NCBI GenBank assembly: GCA_947488175.1
Contig: CANKYO010000005.1
Coordinates: forward strand, 1 to 64,000
DNA: 64,000 bases
Reading direction: 5' to 3'
Origin: an uncultured Paracoccaceae bacterium
GTDB taxonomy: Bacteria; Pseudomonadota; Alphaproteobacteria; Rhodobacterales; Rhodobacteraceae
Shown here: one piece after another, positions 1 through 9,400 of the stretch
Numbering within the stretch: the first letter of the stretch is position 1
Layout of the letters: the number at the start of each line of letters is the position of its first letter
Notes under the pieces: generated by a model
Databases searched by the model: none
What the model was told of the DNA's origin: nothing
Seen by the model: only the letters and a program-made list of their open reading frames with translations
Made by a program: the position numbers and the translations under genes

Positions 1-72
1 GTCTGGGTCCGGGATGTCGTCGCACGCAACTGATGCGACAGCCAACCAAACACACCCAAATCAACACGGATC

Positions 73-88
73 TGACACAGACGTGTCA
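73..88. promoter_or_regulatory. Perfect palindrome upstream of the binding-protein gene
   Basis: TGACAC-N4-GTGTCA is a perfect inverted repeat ending 38 bases before the ATG at 127. Its size and position fit a dimeric repressor or activator site over the promoter. The regulator cannot be named from the sequence. Confidence 0.45.
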
Positions 89-126
89 AGACGGTCCGTC
101 AGTATCCGTCGTATGAGGACACATTT

Positions 127-1263
127 ATGAACACGCTAAGAAACCTGATGGCCGCAGCCATACTCGCCATGCCCGCGCCGCTGATGGCGCAGACGCTGGA
201 CGAGATCAACAAACTGAACCAGATGGCCCCGGAAGAGCTGCTGCCGCTCGCCTTGGCGGAGGGCACGGTGACAGTCTATTCCTTCACCAGCCGAATCGGC
301 AAAGTCGAGGCCGCGTTTGAGGCGGCCTATCCCGGCATAGATATGAAGGGCTTCGACATATCATCGACGGAACAAATTGAACTTCTCATTGAAGAGAGCG
401 AAGACTTCATCACAAACGCCGACGTGATTTATATCTCGGACACACCTGTGGTTCTGGTGAAAATCTTCGACGGCGGCATCATCCAGCCCTACATTCCGCC
501 GCGTATTATCGACCGTGTACCGCCCGCGTTGCGCGATCCGATCCTCACCCAGCGATTGTCGACCAAAGTGTTGATGTATAATGAAGAAGCCCACCCAGAC
601 GGCCCACCTGTGGACAGCCTTTGGGACCTCACCCGTGATGAATGGCGCGGCCGTGTTTTTATGGTCGATCCGCTCAAGCGCGGAGACTACCTTGACCTAA
701 TGACCCAGATTTTCCTGCACGCGGACGAGATGGCTGCCGCCTACGAAGAGGAGTTCGGCAGACCCATCGTGCTGGATGGTGTGGAAAACGCAGGCCAGCA
801 ATTCATTGCGGACTTCTTTGCCAATGACCCTGTTCTGGTTGATTCAACCGATGACGTGAACGCAGCCGTAGGCGCCATTGGTCAGGAAAACCCACCGCTT
901 GGTTTCACCAGCTATTCCGACCGGCGTGACAACGAGGAAGAAGGCTGGGCACTGCAAGTCGCCAACGATGTAAAGCCGTCCCCGGGCATCATCTTTCCTG
1001 CGATCCTGGCGATTGCTGACAAGCCCAACAACCCTGCTGCCGCGCGTCTGGCGATTGATTTCATGATGGGTGATGAAACCGAATTCGGCGGCCCCGGCCT
1101 TGCGCCGTTTTATGTACCCGGTGACTATCTGTCGCGCACCGATATCCCACAGCACCCGGATGCGATCCCTCTGGACGAATTCAACGCCTGGCTCCTGACA
1201 GCATCTGAAGCCGCAACCGCCGTGCGTGACGAAGTCGCTGATTTCATAGTGACATTAAGATGA
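127..1263 (+). CDS. ABC transporter periplasmic binding protein, Fe(III)-type
   Basis: A 378-residue exported protein. A Sec signal peptide ends near AMPAPLMAQ (residues about 1-22), and the mature part has the length and character of the AfuA/FutA/FbpA class of solute-binding proteins (family 1, often ferric iron). These bind the substrate in the periplasm and hand it to an inner-membrane ABC permease. No permease or ATPase gene follows; the next 440 bases are non-coding, so the gene is either the end of an operon that starts left of the window or a solitary binding protein. An AGGA ribosome site lies about 9 bases before the ATG. The substrate (iron, or a small organic such as a polyamine or thiamine) cannot be settled by reading alone. 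Confidence 0.8.
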   Translation: MNTLRNLMAAAILAMPAPLMAQTLDEINKLNQMAPEELLPLALAEGTVTVYSFTSRIGKVEAAFEAAYPGIDMKGFDISSTEQIELLIEESEDFITNADVIYISDTPVVLVKIFDGGIIQPYIPPRIIDRVPPALRDPILTQRLSTKVLMYNEEAHPDGPPVDSLWDLTRDEWRGRVFMVDPLKRGDYLDLMTQIFLHADEMAAAYEEEFGRPIVLDGVENAGQQFIADFFANDPVLVDSTDDVNAAVGAIGQENPPLGFTSYSDRRDNEEEGWALQVANDVKPSPGIIFPAILAIADKPNNPAAARLAIDFMMGDETEFGGPGLAPFYVPGDYLSRTDIPQHPDAIPLDEFNAWLLTASEAATAVRDEVADFIVTLR

Positions 1264-1705
1264 GCGGTTAATTGTGATGGGGCGGTCCAACAATTGGCTG
1301 CCCCAGCCAAGCACCCGCCATCGCCATCCAGAGCAGTGGAGGCTGTTCTCACTTTTTGAAGAGCTTGACCAAATCGCAGTCGGACTCTCATGCCAATTCC
1401 AGTAGCGACATCCGATCAGGCTGCGGCGTTTGATCCGTGGGCTCAGTCCGGATCTAAGCTGCAAGCGGTCCCGACGTCCGCAAAGCGGTCATTCGTTCAG
1501 ACCGCAGCATTGGTCAATGTGGGCTCGCTGCTGACATCTGATGGTTTTGGTCAGATGACTTGTGCCAGCCCGAACCAGACATTCGATCTCCGGGCAGGAC
1601 TGGCCGGTCAGCGGGACTTTTCAGACATTGACTGAATTGGCACGAATGGCCGGATGCGGAATTTCGTGCCATGGACGTCTTAGGTCTGCTTAGAAACTGC
1701 AATAG
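1264..1705. other. Gene-free stretch with a dispersed intergenic repeat
   Basis: No convincing gene is seen. Bases about 1525-1620 resemble 23270-23364: both carry GACATCTGA, then TTTTGGTC, GATGACT, GTGCCAGCCCGAACC and GGTCAGCGG in the same order with scattered substitutions and a short deletion. The short open frames here look incidental. Confidence 0.55.
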
Positions 1706-2119
1706 TCATAGCGATTTCCAGTATGTCTTTGCCTCGTCCGGGCGAAATATGCCCAACTGGAAGCACTCGCTCTCTTCGGAGCCGATCAACTCACCACATT
1801 TACACCGACGGTTAGGTCCCTCCATTCCATCCGGGCCACAGCAGTTGGTCGAATAATCGTCTGTCAACTTCACGTGTTCGGCAAGGTCCTCTGGGTTCAT
1901 CCAAACGTCGGATTCCTCCATATCCCACTTATTTTGCAGATTGATTGCAAGTCTGACCTCATCGTTCACAAAAACCACAAATCCATGCTTCATGACAGAC
2001 CAAGTCTTCAGCATGTTTTGATTGACAGAAACCTTTACCAATTCGGCCGTCATCACTGGAACTAACCTCTTGGATAAATCACTTTGACATGCAATGCAGG
2101 CCAAAACTAACTCGCTCAC
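1706..2119 (-). CDS. Small cysteine-rich protein of unknown function
   Basis: A 137-residue soluble protein, not recognised. Its C-terminal half has a cysteine-rich patch: CC in the run STNCCGPDGMEG, then CKCGEL and a further Cys in SEESECFQ. This could bind a metal or form disulfides. The predicted start is GTG at 2119; an internal ATG at 2053, preceded by GAGG, would give a shorter protein lacking the N-terminal CIAC pair. The gene stands alone between repeat-bearing intergenic stretches, which fits an accessory gene. Codon use and a continuous charged/aromatic composition support it being real, but no function can be assigned. Confidence 0.6.
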   Translation of the reverse strand: MSELVLACIACQSDLSKRLVPVMTAELVKVSVNQNMLKTWSVMKHGFVVFVNDEVRLAINLQNKWDMEESDVWMNPEDLAEHVKLTDDYSTNCCGPDGMEGPNRRCKCGELIGSEESECFQLGIFRPDEAKTYWKSL

Positions 2120-2460
2120 AATTCGTCATCCCCCCATACGTTTTTGCCAAGGCGTGGCCATCATCACCTTACTGGTAAATTCGAACAGGAATCCGAATGC
2201 AAGTGACGTCGGGAGAAAACTCGCCGTTTGTACATTTTGCAGCATCGGTCATTCTGGACTCCCTCCGGTCATCGGATGCGGCGCAGCATCGGCTACATCA
2301 CCACCTCGAACCTAGTTACGCACATCGGCCCAAAGCCGACATCCTGCGCATTGCCACGATTCTGCAACTGCAGTCCAATTTCCGGACTTTCGCTGCGTGT
2401 GCAAGAAATCCGGATCGAAGTGCCTGGTGACAAGGTCATCTCCAGAGATTGGACGATCCG
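2120..2460. other. Gene-free stretch between convergent/divergent accessory genes
   Basis: Only short overlapping open frames on both strands, none protein-like. The segment around 2320-2410 (GGCCCAAAGCC, then TTTCGCTGCGTG) resembles the intergenic mosaic seen at 8860-9150 and 10940-11060. Confidence 0.4.
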
Positions 2461-4035
2461 TCAATCTGGTACGGGCTTTGGCAGATCGGCCATTTCGGGC
2501 GGAAGATGGACTACAAGCCCTGCTTTCTTCCATCCGTCAAACGCCTTTCGCACTAGTGGACCGGTGAAGTAGTTGAACACCATTTCCTTTGGGATATCTG
2601 CCTCGAAGTTGGGAAGGATTTCGAGGAGTGCGACTCGCGCCTGTTCCGCGGCCTCGAGGTTTCCCAACTCCGCGTGAAACCAGACCTGATGCGCGTGGTA
2701 CCAGGGGAACCCCGGCATCGGGATTTTTTCGATCTCCAGTAGTGCTGCCTGCCAGAAATCACCAAGCGCGAACCGCCAGGCGTGGGCGTAGTGATACCAG
2801 CCCGGGTGAATAGGGCTGAGGTCTATGGCCTTTTCCAGAAGTGGTATCGCATGATCAAACTCGCCCAGAAAAGCATGACAATGGCCGATCTCGGACAGAA
2901 CATCGGCATGGCCCGGATTGAGTTGCAGCGCAACTTTCGCGGTTTCCCGAAACCCGGGAAGGTCACTTGTGTGGAATTGACAAAGAGCGAGCGCCATGCG
3001 GGCAAATCCGCTTTGAGGATCGCACTCTACGCCGCGCCGTGCTGCATCCAACCCAAGTTGTGGAGCATTCACGCCGGGACGCTCGTTCAGGTGATGGCGC
3101 TTCTCCTCCAAAAGAACGAGAGCGTAGGCTGCCCACCCATCTGAGGCTTCGGGGTCGGCTTCCAGCAGGACGGGCAAACGCTCTCGCAATTCAAAATGGA
3201 GCTTGGGGTCGTAGGTCTTGTAAAACTCGTAGAACTGCGCGACTGCGGCGTAAACATCCCAGGTTTGGGTCTGTCCGCTGGCAGCGCGCCGTCGGACGCG
3301 CGACCCGATATCGCCATGCTGGGAGGCGATGCGCCCGGCGGTCAGGAGACCAATCTCATTCTGGATATCGAAGATCTCTTGAAGATCGCCGGACCGGTCG
3401 AATTGTTCCATCAACGCGATCTCGCCTGTCGAAACCTCACTGACCTGCACCGTAACGCGCAAGCGTTCGGGTGAGCGGCGCAAACTGCCTTCTATTAGAA
3501 AATCTACGCCGTAGGTCTTCGCAATCTCGGCCTGGTCGATGCCATTTGTCTGAATGTGCAGAGCCGTCATGTGAGATAGGACCCGCAGGTTTCGGAAACG
3601 CGTGAGGTGCGACGTGATCTCTTCGCTGAAACCGTCTGCGATCCAGCTGTCGTCCGCCGAACTGAGGCTGCGGAAGGGCAGAACCAGAATGACCGGGGGT
3701 TTCCTTTGTGCGCCTGCGACGGTCGATCCGTGGTTAACAGGTACCGCCAAACGAAACCCGACGCCATGAACCGTTTCAATGATGCGTTGCTCTGATCCTG
3801 TATCGCCCACCGCGCGACGGGCTTCCTTCAGGGCCGTCGAAAGTGTTGCATCCGTGATGATCCGCCCCTCCCAGACATCGGTGATCAGATCGTCTTTTGT
3901 GACAACATCCCCATCGGCTGAAACCAGTGCTTTCAGGATGCCTGCCGACTGACGCGTCAGTCGCCGGGTCTCGTCCCCATGGACGGCGATCATTCGGTCG
4001 AAGTCGACCGTGATATCAGAAAGCAAAACGTGCAT
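2461..4035 (-). CDS. Winged-helix regulator with FlgO/TolB-N-like and TPR domains
   Basis: A 524-residue regulator. Residues about 5-97 form an OmpR/PhoB-type winged helix (CadC/ToxR layout), ending in the typical TVHGVGFRLAV. Residues about 112-245 resemble the TolB N-terminal/FlgO-like domain (VILVLPFRSLSS, then WIADGFSEEIT) common in these one-component regulators and adenylate-cyclase-like proteins. The rest is alpha-helical TPR repeats. There is no receiver domain and no clear membrane span, so it is probably a cytoplasmic sensor-regulator that senses through protein contacts. It is divergent from the homocysteine S-methyltransferase gene, with 125 bases between the starts, and may control it; that is inference from position only. 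Confidence 0.8.
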   Translation of the reverse strand: MHVLLSDITVDFDRMIAVHGDETRRLTRQSAGILKALVSADGDVVTKDDLITDVWEGRIITDATLSTALKEARRAVGDTGSEQRIIETVHGVGFRLAVPVNHGSTVAGAQRKPPVILVLPFRSLSSADDSWIADGFSEEITSHLTRFRNLRVLSHMTALHIQTNGIDQAEIAKTYGVDFLIEGSLRRSPERLRVTVQVSEVSTGEIALMEQFDRSGDLQEIFDIQNEIGLLTAGRIASQHGDIGSRVRRRAASGQTQTWDVYAAVAQFYEFYKTYDPKLHFELRERLPVLLEADPEASDGWAAYALVLLEEKRHHLNERPGVNAPQLGLDAARRGVECDPQSGFARMALALCQFHTSDLPGFRETAKVALQLNPGHADVLSEIGHCHAFLGEFDHAIPLLEKAIDLSPIHPGWYHYAHAWRFALGDFWQAALLEIEKIPMPGFPWYHAHQVWFHAELGNLEAAEQARVALLEILPNFEADIPKEMVFNYFTGPLVRKAFDGWKKAGLVVHLPPEMADLPKPVPD

Positions 4036-4160
4036 GGCCCAAAGCTACCTTTTTCCGGCTCTTGGTGAAAGCTCGGCAAAATCTCAGATTCTTCTCATAC
4101 CATCCTCAAGCTCGGCGTCCCATTACCGCATAGGTCCTTGTCCAACAGAAAGGACAGACC

Positions 4161-5093
4161 ATGAAATACCGCAACGCACTGCCGCAGCTGGCAGGAAAGA
4201 AAATGATCACAGATGGCGGGTTGGAGACGACCCTGATCTTCCACGACGGGATCGACCTGCCGCTCTTTGCCGCCTTCAAGGCGCTCGAAACCGATGCGGG
4301 GATCGCCGCGATGGACGCCTATATGGAGCGTTTCGCCCGGATCGCTGTCGAGGCCAAGCGCGGTTTCATCATGGATACGCCTACATGGCGGGCAAGCGCC
4401 CGGTGGGCGGCGGAAATCGGTCTGTCGCAGGATGCATTGCGCGCCGTCCATCGCGAGGCCATTTGCACATTGAACCGCTTGCGAGATCGTTTCGAAACCG
4501 GCGAAAGCCCCTTTGTCGTGAACGGAGTGATCGGCCCACAGGATGACGGCTATGCGCCGGCACGGGTTCTGACGGCAGAGGCGGCCGAGACCTATCACGC
4601 CGCACAGGTTGGTTGGTTCAGTGAATTTGGCGCAGACATGGCGTCAGCGATCACAATGACCTACGCGGATGAGGCCATTGGAATTGCCAGCGCTGCCAAG
4701 ACGTTTGGGCTTCCGGTTGCCATTGCTTTCACGGTCGAGACCGACGGGCGCTTGCCTTCCGGCGAAACTCTTGGTGACGCGGTCCGCGCGGTGGATGAGG
4801 CGACAGACACCTATCCGGCGTACTTCATGATCAACTGCGCGCATCCGGATCATTTTGCCCATGTCCTGCACGGCGACTGGACGCGGAGGATCATGGGACT
4901 GCGAGCTAATGCCTCGCGCATGAGCCATGCGGAGCTCGACGCCGCTGACACGCTTGATGATGGCGATCCCGTTGAGCTCGGACAACTCTATGCGGGCCTC
5001 TCGGTCCTTTTGCCGAACCTGACCGTGATGGGCGGTTGTTGCGGCACAGATCACCGCCACGTCGCTGCGATCTGCGAGGCGACCAAAACCTGA
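4161..5093 (+). CDS. Homocysteine S-methyltransferase family protein
   Basis: A 310-residue cytosolic protein of the Zn-dependent Hcy-binding family (MmuM/BHMT/MetH N-domain). The zinc ligands are visible: Cys in MINCAHPDHF (about residue 224) and the Cys pair in the C-terminal MGGCCGTDHRHV. The N-terminal TDGGLETTL is the usual first beta strand. The family transfers a methyl group to homocysteine from a donor such as S-methylmethionine, betaine or a degradation product. The donor is not evident, because no methyltransferase corrinoid partner is adjacent. An AAAGGA ribosome site precedes the ATG. Confidence 0.88.
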   Translation: MKYRNALPQLAGKKMITDGGLETTLIFHDGIDLPLFAAFKALETDAGIAAMDAYMERFARIAVEAKRGFIMDTPTWRASARWAAEIGLSQDALRAVHREAICTLNRLRDRFETGESPFVVNGVIGPQDDGYAPARVLTAEAAETYHAAQVGWFSEFGADMASAITMTYADEAIGIASAAKTFGLPVAIAFTVETDGRLPSGETLGDAVRAVDEATDTYPAYFMINCAHPDHFAHVLHGDWTRRIMGLRANASRMSHAELDAADTLDDGDPVELGQLYAGLSVLLPNLTVMGGCCGTDHRHVAAICEATKT

Positions 5094-5206
5094 ACTACCG
5101 AAATACCGGGCGCTCCTGCGTCCGCATCCCAACAGCCGCCTGCAGAACCCCTGCAAGCGTTCTGTGACTTTGACTGAACAAAGCTGAACACCTGAAAGGA
5201 AAAGAC

Positions 5207-5881
5207 ATGTTCAAATCAACTCTCTCCACCCTGGCCTTTCTGGCCTCCGCCGGCTTTGCGATGGCCGAGGGCGCGCCGATGTCCTTCGACGTCGCCGAAG
5301 ATCTCACCCGCTTTGTTTTCGCATCGGAACCGGTCTTCGACGACGGGATGCCCGCCTACGGCAATGCTTTCGTGACCCAGGGCTACATCTACGAAGATGG
5401 CACCCTCGATGGTGGCGCTGAAGGCACCCTTGCCGATGGCAGCCCTGCCTTCCCCGACAAGGTTATCGGTCGCTGGACATGCGATGGATTCTTTGTAGGC
5501 GACGGTGTGCGCACGCTGACCGGCGCCTGGGTCATCTCGCGCCAGGTCTTTGAGTTCGACAGCGGCGAGATCCTGATCAACCAGGGTGCTGAACTGGCGG
5601 ATGTCGATGTGGCCGGACCCCGCGCCATCGCCGGAGGAACCGGCGCATACGCCCATGTTGGCGCTGAGATGACGCAAACCTTGCTAGGGATGACCGATGG
5701 CTTCGGTGTGCGTCTTTCCATTGAAATCCCGGGAGAAGAGCACGCTTCAATCGCGCCGGAGGATCAAGCTGAAAGCTGGCATAGCAGCTACTTCGGGCAC
5801 ATCGACGAAACCGACCACACCGAATGGGACTCGGGTGTGCCGGTGGGGCCGATCGATCAGGTCGCCTTGCCTGCCTCCTGA
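5207..5881 (+). CDS. Exported allene-oxide-cyclase-like barrel protein
   Basis: A 224-residue protein with a signal peptide (residues 1-20, cut near GFAMA). The central part has the pattern of the AOC/dirigent-like eight-stranded barrel: GRWTCDGFF, then SRQVFEF, then an I-A-G-G-T-G-A-Y segment followed by a G-E/M-Q-T-LLG strand. In bacteria such barrels are mostly of unknown function, and no catalytic role should be assumed. It is probably periplasmic. GAAAGGA lies before the ATG. It sits between the methyltransferase and a GNAT gene on the same strand, but the 60-110 base gaps do not force one operon. Confidence 0.6.
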   Translation: MFKSTLSTLAFLASAGFAMAEGAPMSFDVAEDLTRFVFASEPVFDDGMPAYGNAFVTQGYIYEDGTLDGGAEGTLADGSPAFPDKVIGRWTCDGFFVGDGVRTLTGAWVISRQVFEFDSGEILINQGAELADVDVAGPRAIAGGTGAYAHVGAEMTQTLLGMTDGFGVRLSIEIPGEEHASIAPEDQAESWHSSYFGHIDETDHTEWDSGVPVGPIDQVALPAS

Positions 5882-5945
5882 TGAAAATCGAGAAACCCCT
5901 GTCCGCCGCTAGGCGGATGGGGACAGGTAAACGGAGAGAGAGACC

Positions 5946-6557
5946 ATGAAAGACACTACCGACTATGCACTGCGCCCGGCGAGACACGAGGATGGTGAGG
6001 ACCTCGCCCGCCTTATCGACATCGCCGGTGAAGGCATCCCCTCATGGCTGTGGGCACAGAGTGCCGAAGGCGACCGAACCCCGCTAGATGTCGGCACGGC
6101 GCGTGCGCGCCGCGAACAAGGTGGATTTTCTTACAAGAATGCCATTGTAGCTGAACGCGAAGGCCACGTTCTGGGAATGGTGCTTAGCTACCCGATTACG
6201 TCAGCAGAGGAGAGCGCGTCAGTCGATCTGCCAGCACCCATTGTGCCGTTTGTTACGCTTGAGGCGAAGTCGGTTGGCACTTGGTACGTGAATGCGCTTG
6301 CGGTGCGTGCCGGGTCGCGGGCATGTGGGATTGGCACGACTTTGATGGCCAATGCCGAGAAACAAGCCCTCGATGCAGGCTTCACTGAAGTCAGCATTCA
6401 GGTCTACGCACAAAATACTGGCGCGGTCCGGCTCTATCGGCGGCTGGGGTATAAGGTTGTCGAAAGCGCACCGGTCCTGAGCCACCCCTGCCAGCCCTAC
6501 TACACAGGCGATGTCTTGCTGCTGCTCAAACACGTCGTGTCGATCACACAGTCTTGA
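5946..6557 (+). CDS. GNAT-family N-acetyltransferase
   Basis: A 203-residue cytosolic protein with the GNAT fold. The acetyl-CoA pyrophosphate loop is near residue 120 (RACGIGTTLM), followed by helix and strand and by YAQNTGAVRLYRRLGY, the hallmark C-terminal GNAT segment. The start is supported by GGAGAGAGAGACC directly upstream. The substrate is unknown; free amino acids, antibiotics or protein N-termini are all possible for this class. The next gene follows after 24 bases. Confidence 0.88.
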   Translation: MKDTTDYALRPARHEDGEDLARLIDIAGEGIPSWLWAQSAEGDRTPLDVGTARARREQGGFSYKNAIVAEREGHVLGMVLSYPITSAEESASVDLPAPIVPFVTLEAKSVGTWYVNALAVRAGSRACGIGTTLMANAEKQALDAGFTEVSIQVYAQNTGAVRLYRRLGYKVVESAPVLSHPCQPYYTGDVLLLLKHVVSITQS

Positions 6558-6581
6558 CCAGTTCCAAAGAAAGATCAGTCC

Positions 6582-8039
6582 ATGTTTGCTCGCAAGTCTC
6601 TCCTGCAGTCCGTATTGCTCGCCATTGCGGGCATTACGACCATCGCAACATCAGGCGGAGATGCACCAAAACTGCCCGCGCCATTGTCTGATGGCAGCTT
6701 TCTCTACGGTAGCGCACCCAGCGATCAGCTTGTCGAACTCGGACGCAATCTCTTCTTCGATCCGATCCTGTCGGGCAACCGCAATATCTCTTGCGGGACC
6801 TGTCACGATCCAAGATTGGGATCAGGCGATGGTGTGGCACTTGGCATCGGCGAGGGTGGCACAGGGGCCGGTCTGGACCGCCGAACCGAAACTGCCGTGA
6901 CGGGCCGCGTACCGCGCAACGCGCAACCGTTGTGGAACATCGGCGCTCGCGAGTACGTATCGCTGTTCCACGACGGCCGGGTGGAATGGATCGAAGACGG
7001 TATGCGCATCCGGAACCCTGCAGATGAGGAACTGCCGGAAGGCGTATCGGACGTTTTGGTCGCACAGGCTTTTTTTCCTGTAACTTCCCCCATCGAAATG
7101 GCTGGGCAGTTCGGCGAAAACCCGGTCGCAGACGCCGCCTTCACCGAAGATCGAGCGGAGGCCTGGCGTATCCTCGCGGCACGTGTCGCTGCGGTGCCAG
7201 GCTATCTGGACATGCTGCGCGCAGCCTTTCCTGACGTCGCAGGCGCAGATGACGTGGCCTATACCCACCTGGCCGAAGCCCTCGCGGCCTTTCAGACAAT
7301 CGCTTTCCGGTCCGATGAAAGTCCTTTCGACGAGTTGCTGCGTACCGGTGACATTTCGATCCTGTCAAAGGATGCAAGAGCGGGATTATCGTTGTTCTAT
7401 GGGAGTGCGAATTGCGCGTCGTGTCATAGCGGGCCTTTGCTGACCGACCACGCCTTCCATGCCATCGCGATGCCGCAGATCGGCCCCGGCAAAGGTCATG
7501 GCAGGGATTTCAGTTACATTGCCGAGACAGGTCTCGCTGGCCGAACCGAGGACGAGGGACGGTATCAGGTCAGCCGAGACGCTGATGACCTGTTCGCGTT
7601 CCGGACGCCATCCTTACGGAACGTTGCTCTCACCGGTCCGTGGGGCCACAGCGGGTCGTTTGCTGATCTGGAGGGGATGGTTCGCCATCATCTGAACCCT
7701 TTGGAAAGCCTAAAAAGCTATGAACTTCCCAGGTTTGTCTTGCCTTCCCTGGACCATGTCATGCGACTTTCCGGTCGCGGGTCGGATTTCGGATATGCAC
7801 CGCTGGACCCTGGTCAGCAAGCGGCGTTTGATCTTCGGGACATTTGGGTGATGCGATCCCCCGCACTCAGATCACGCATCGCGGCAGAAAACGACCTTCC
7901 CACAATCCATCTGACCGACGAGGAAATAAAACAACTCATCGTCTTTCTGGAAGCTCTGACAGACCCCTCGGCCGTAGACAGGTCCCATATCGTTCCCACG
8001 GCGGTCCCGTCGGGACTGGCACCGCAATCGGCCAGATAA
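6582..8039 (+). CDS. Di-heme cytochrome c peroxidase / MauG family protein
   Basis: A 485-residue exported protein. After an N-terminal signal segment there are two c-type heme motifs: CGTCH (about residue 71) and CASCH (about residue 280). This is the two-domain layout of bacterial CCP/MauG enzymes, which reduce hydrogen peroxide or carry out heme-based oxidations in the periplasm. It is longer than classical CCP (about 330 residues), with long inserts that include a segment after HSGSFADL. Electrons would come from a small cytochrome c or cupredoxin not encoded nearby. Whether it is a true peroxidase or a MauG-like oxidase needs ligand assignment of the second heme. Confidence 0.85.
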   Translation: MFARKSLLQSVLLAIAGITTIATSGGDAPKLPAPLSDGSFLYGSAPSDQLVELGRNLFFDPILSGNRNISCGTCHDPRLGSGDGVALGIGEGGTGAGLDRRTETAVTGRVPRNAQPLWNIGAREYVSLFHDGRVEWIEDGMRIRNPADEELPEGVSDVLVAQAFFPVTSPIEMAGQFGENPVADAAFTEDRAEAWRILAARVAAVPGYLDMLRAAFPDVAGADDVAYTHLAEALAAFQTIAFRSDESPFDELLRTGDISILSKDARAGLSLFYGSANCASCHSGPLLTDHAFHAIAMPQIGPGKGHGRDFSYIAETGLAGRTEDEGRYQVSRDADDLFAFRTPSLRNVALTGPWGHSGSFADLEGMVRHHLNPLESLKSYELPRFVLPSLDHVMRLSGRGSDFGYAPLDPGQQAAFDLRDIWVMRSPALRSRIAAENDLPTIHLTDEEIKQLIVFLEALTDPSAVDRSHIVPTAVPSGLAPQSAR

Positions 8040-8213
8040 AAGAGATTACAAGAAAAGTAGCCATCCGCTACTTCGCTTGCGGACGAATAAACACACTTCG
8101 TGTCCTGCGACGCAGTCTCGATAGGAACGACTGCAAGCCGAACGGCTGTGGTATCAAACCGTGTCAACGCTTGGTTGTCGTTGTGGAGGGCATGGCGGAT
8201 CGGAGGATCAGTC

Positions 8214-8844
8214 ATGGATACACCAAACCTACCAGCCATTCGCGCGCTTCGCCCCGCTTGGAACAAAGGCCGGATCGTTGGTCAGAAACGGCCTTTGAAG
8301 CCCAAACACGTTTGGGCAATCCGAGTTCGGCTTGAACTGGCCGAGAACCATCGAGACCTCGCGCTGTTTAATATGGCGATAGACAGCAAACTGCGTGGCT
8401 GTGATCTCGTGAAAATGAAAGTCGTCGACGTCATGGCGTTTGGTCAGATCAAGGAACGGGCATCGGTGCTACAAAGCAAGACACAAAAACCTGTGCGATT
8501 TGAGATATCCGAAGGCACACGCGCTTCGGTCGAAAAGTGGATGGAAGATGAACTTATGGTTGGGTCGGAGCACCTTTGGCCGGGTCGGTTCCATGAACGC
8601 CTGCACATCTCGACGCGCCAGTATGCGCGGATCGTCCGCGATTGGGTCACGTCGATCGGTCTAGAAGCGAGCGCATATGGCACGCATTCGATGAGGCGAA
8701 CAAAGGTGACCCAGATCTATAAATACCGGCAACTTGCGGGCGGTTCAGCTTCTGCTTGGTCACACCAAGATGGACAGCACAGTCCGGTATTTGGGCGTCG
8801 AACTTGAGGACGCGCTAGCCATCGCCGAGGCGATTGAAATCTAG
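8214..8844 (+). pseudogene. Frameshifted tyrosine recombinase/integrase
   Basis: The frame from ATG 8214 encodes a short phage-type integrase up to THSMRRTKVTQIYK. The catalytic H-x-x-R segment is present. Near 8724 the frame breaks: the family continuation TGNLRAVQLLLGHTKMD is encoded in another frame and runs on through STVRYLGVE, with the nucleophilic Tyr, to a stop at 8842-8844. A change of +1 or -2 bases in AAATACCGG explains it. The enzyme therefore lacks box II and the Tyr in the first frame and is probably inactive. No accompanying element or attachment repeat was seen around it. Confidence 0.85.
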
Positions 8845-9400
8845 CATCTTCGGACCGTCTGAAGGGGCGGCCCATTGCTGCCGTTGGCCACCACGTGTCG
8901 ATGCTGCGGTGCGGCCCGTCAGAGGAGACATTCGCTGCAACTGCAAATTCCAAGCCATGGTGAACTCACACATGCGGACAATCTGGACTTGTGCAGTGGC
9001 AATCAATGCGAGCGCAGAAAACATTTGCATGCGCGGCATCAATTTTCGACGGTGCAGCGGCCCTCTCCAGACCGGTCGTTTGACGATGCTGACATTCGCA
9101 GCATTCAGACCGACCTTTCGCTGCGTTCTGTCGCAACTATCGTGATGCGGATCAGGTGAGTTTTCACTTCGGTAAATGGCATGATCGAAAGCTTAGGCAT
9201 GCCTCGAGCCATACGCCCTCGTTTCAGAAGAATTCCATTTCTTGCAATCACGAATTGATATTCGTCAATTGGAATATGTTGATCTGCCCTAATCAGAGAT
9301 TTGTATCACCACGAATTGAGTATCGGTCCGAAGTAGTTGGCCGGATGTGGAGGCGGTGATCCATCTGATCCACGCCAAACAACAAATCAGGAGAGAACCA
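8845..9400. other. Gene-free stretch with intergenic repeat and FNR-like box
   Basis: There is no credible gene. Around 8904-8960 the run GCTGCGGTGC-GCCCGTCAG, followed by a CGCTGCAACTGCAAATT-type block, recurs in altered form at 10955-11015. The downstream part holds the promoter region of the Gly-rich protein gene, with an FNR-like palindrome. Confidence 0.5.
9255..9268. promoter_or_regulatory. FNR/FnrL-type box
   Basis: TTGATATTCGTCAA fits the TTGA-N6-TCAA palindrome of FNR-family regulators. It lies about 133 bases before the ATG of the Gly-rich protein at 9401, a distance that allows activation from an upstream start site. Confidence 0.7.

Noticed and set aside
4036..4160. Possible SAM-II riboswitch before the homocysteine S-methyltransferase.
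   Set aside because: No recognisable SAM-II core sequence or pseudoknot pairing was found by eye.
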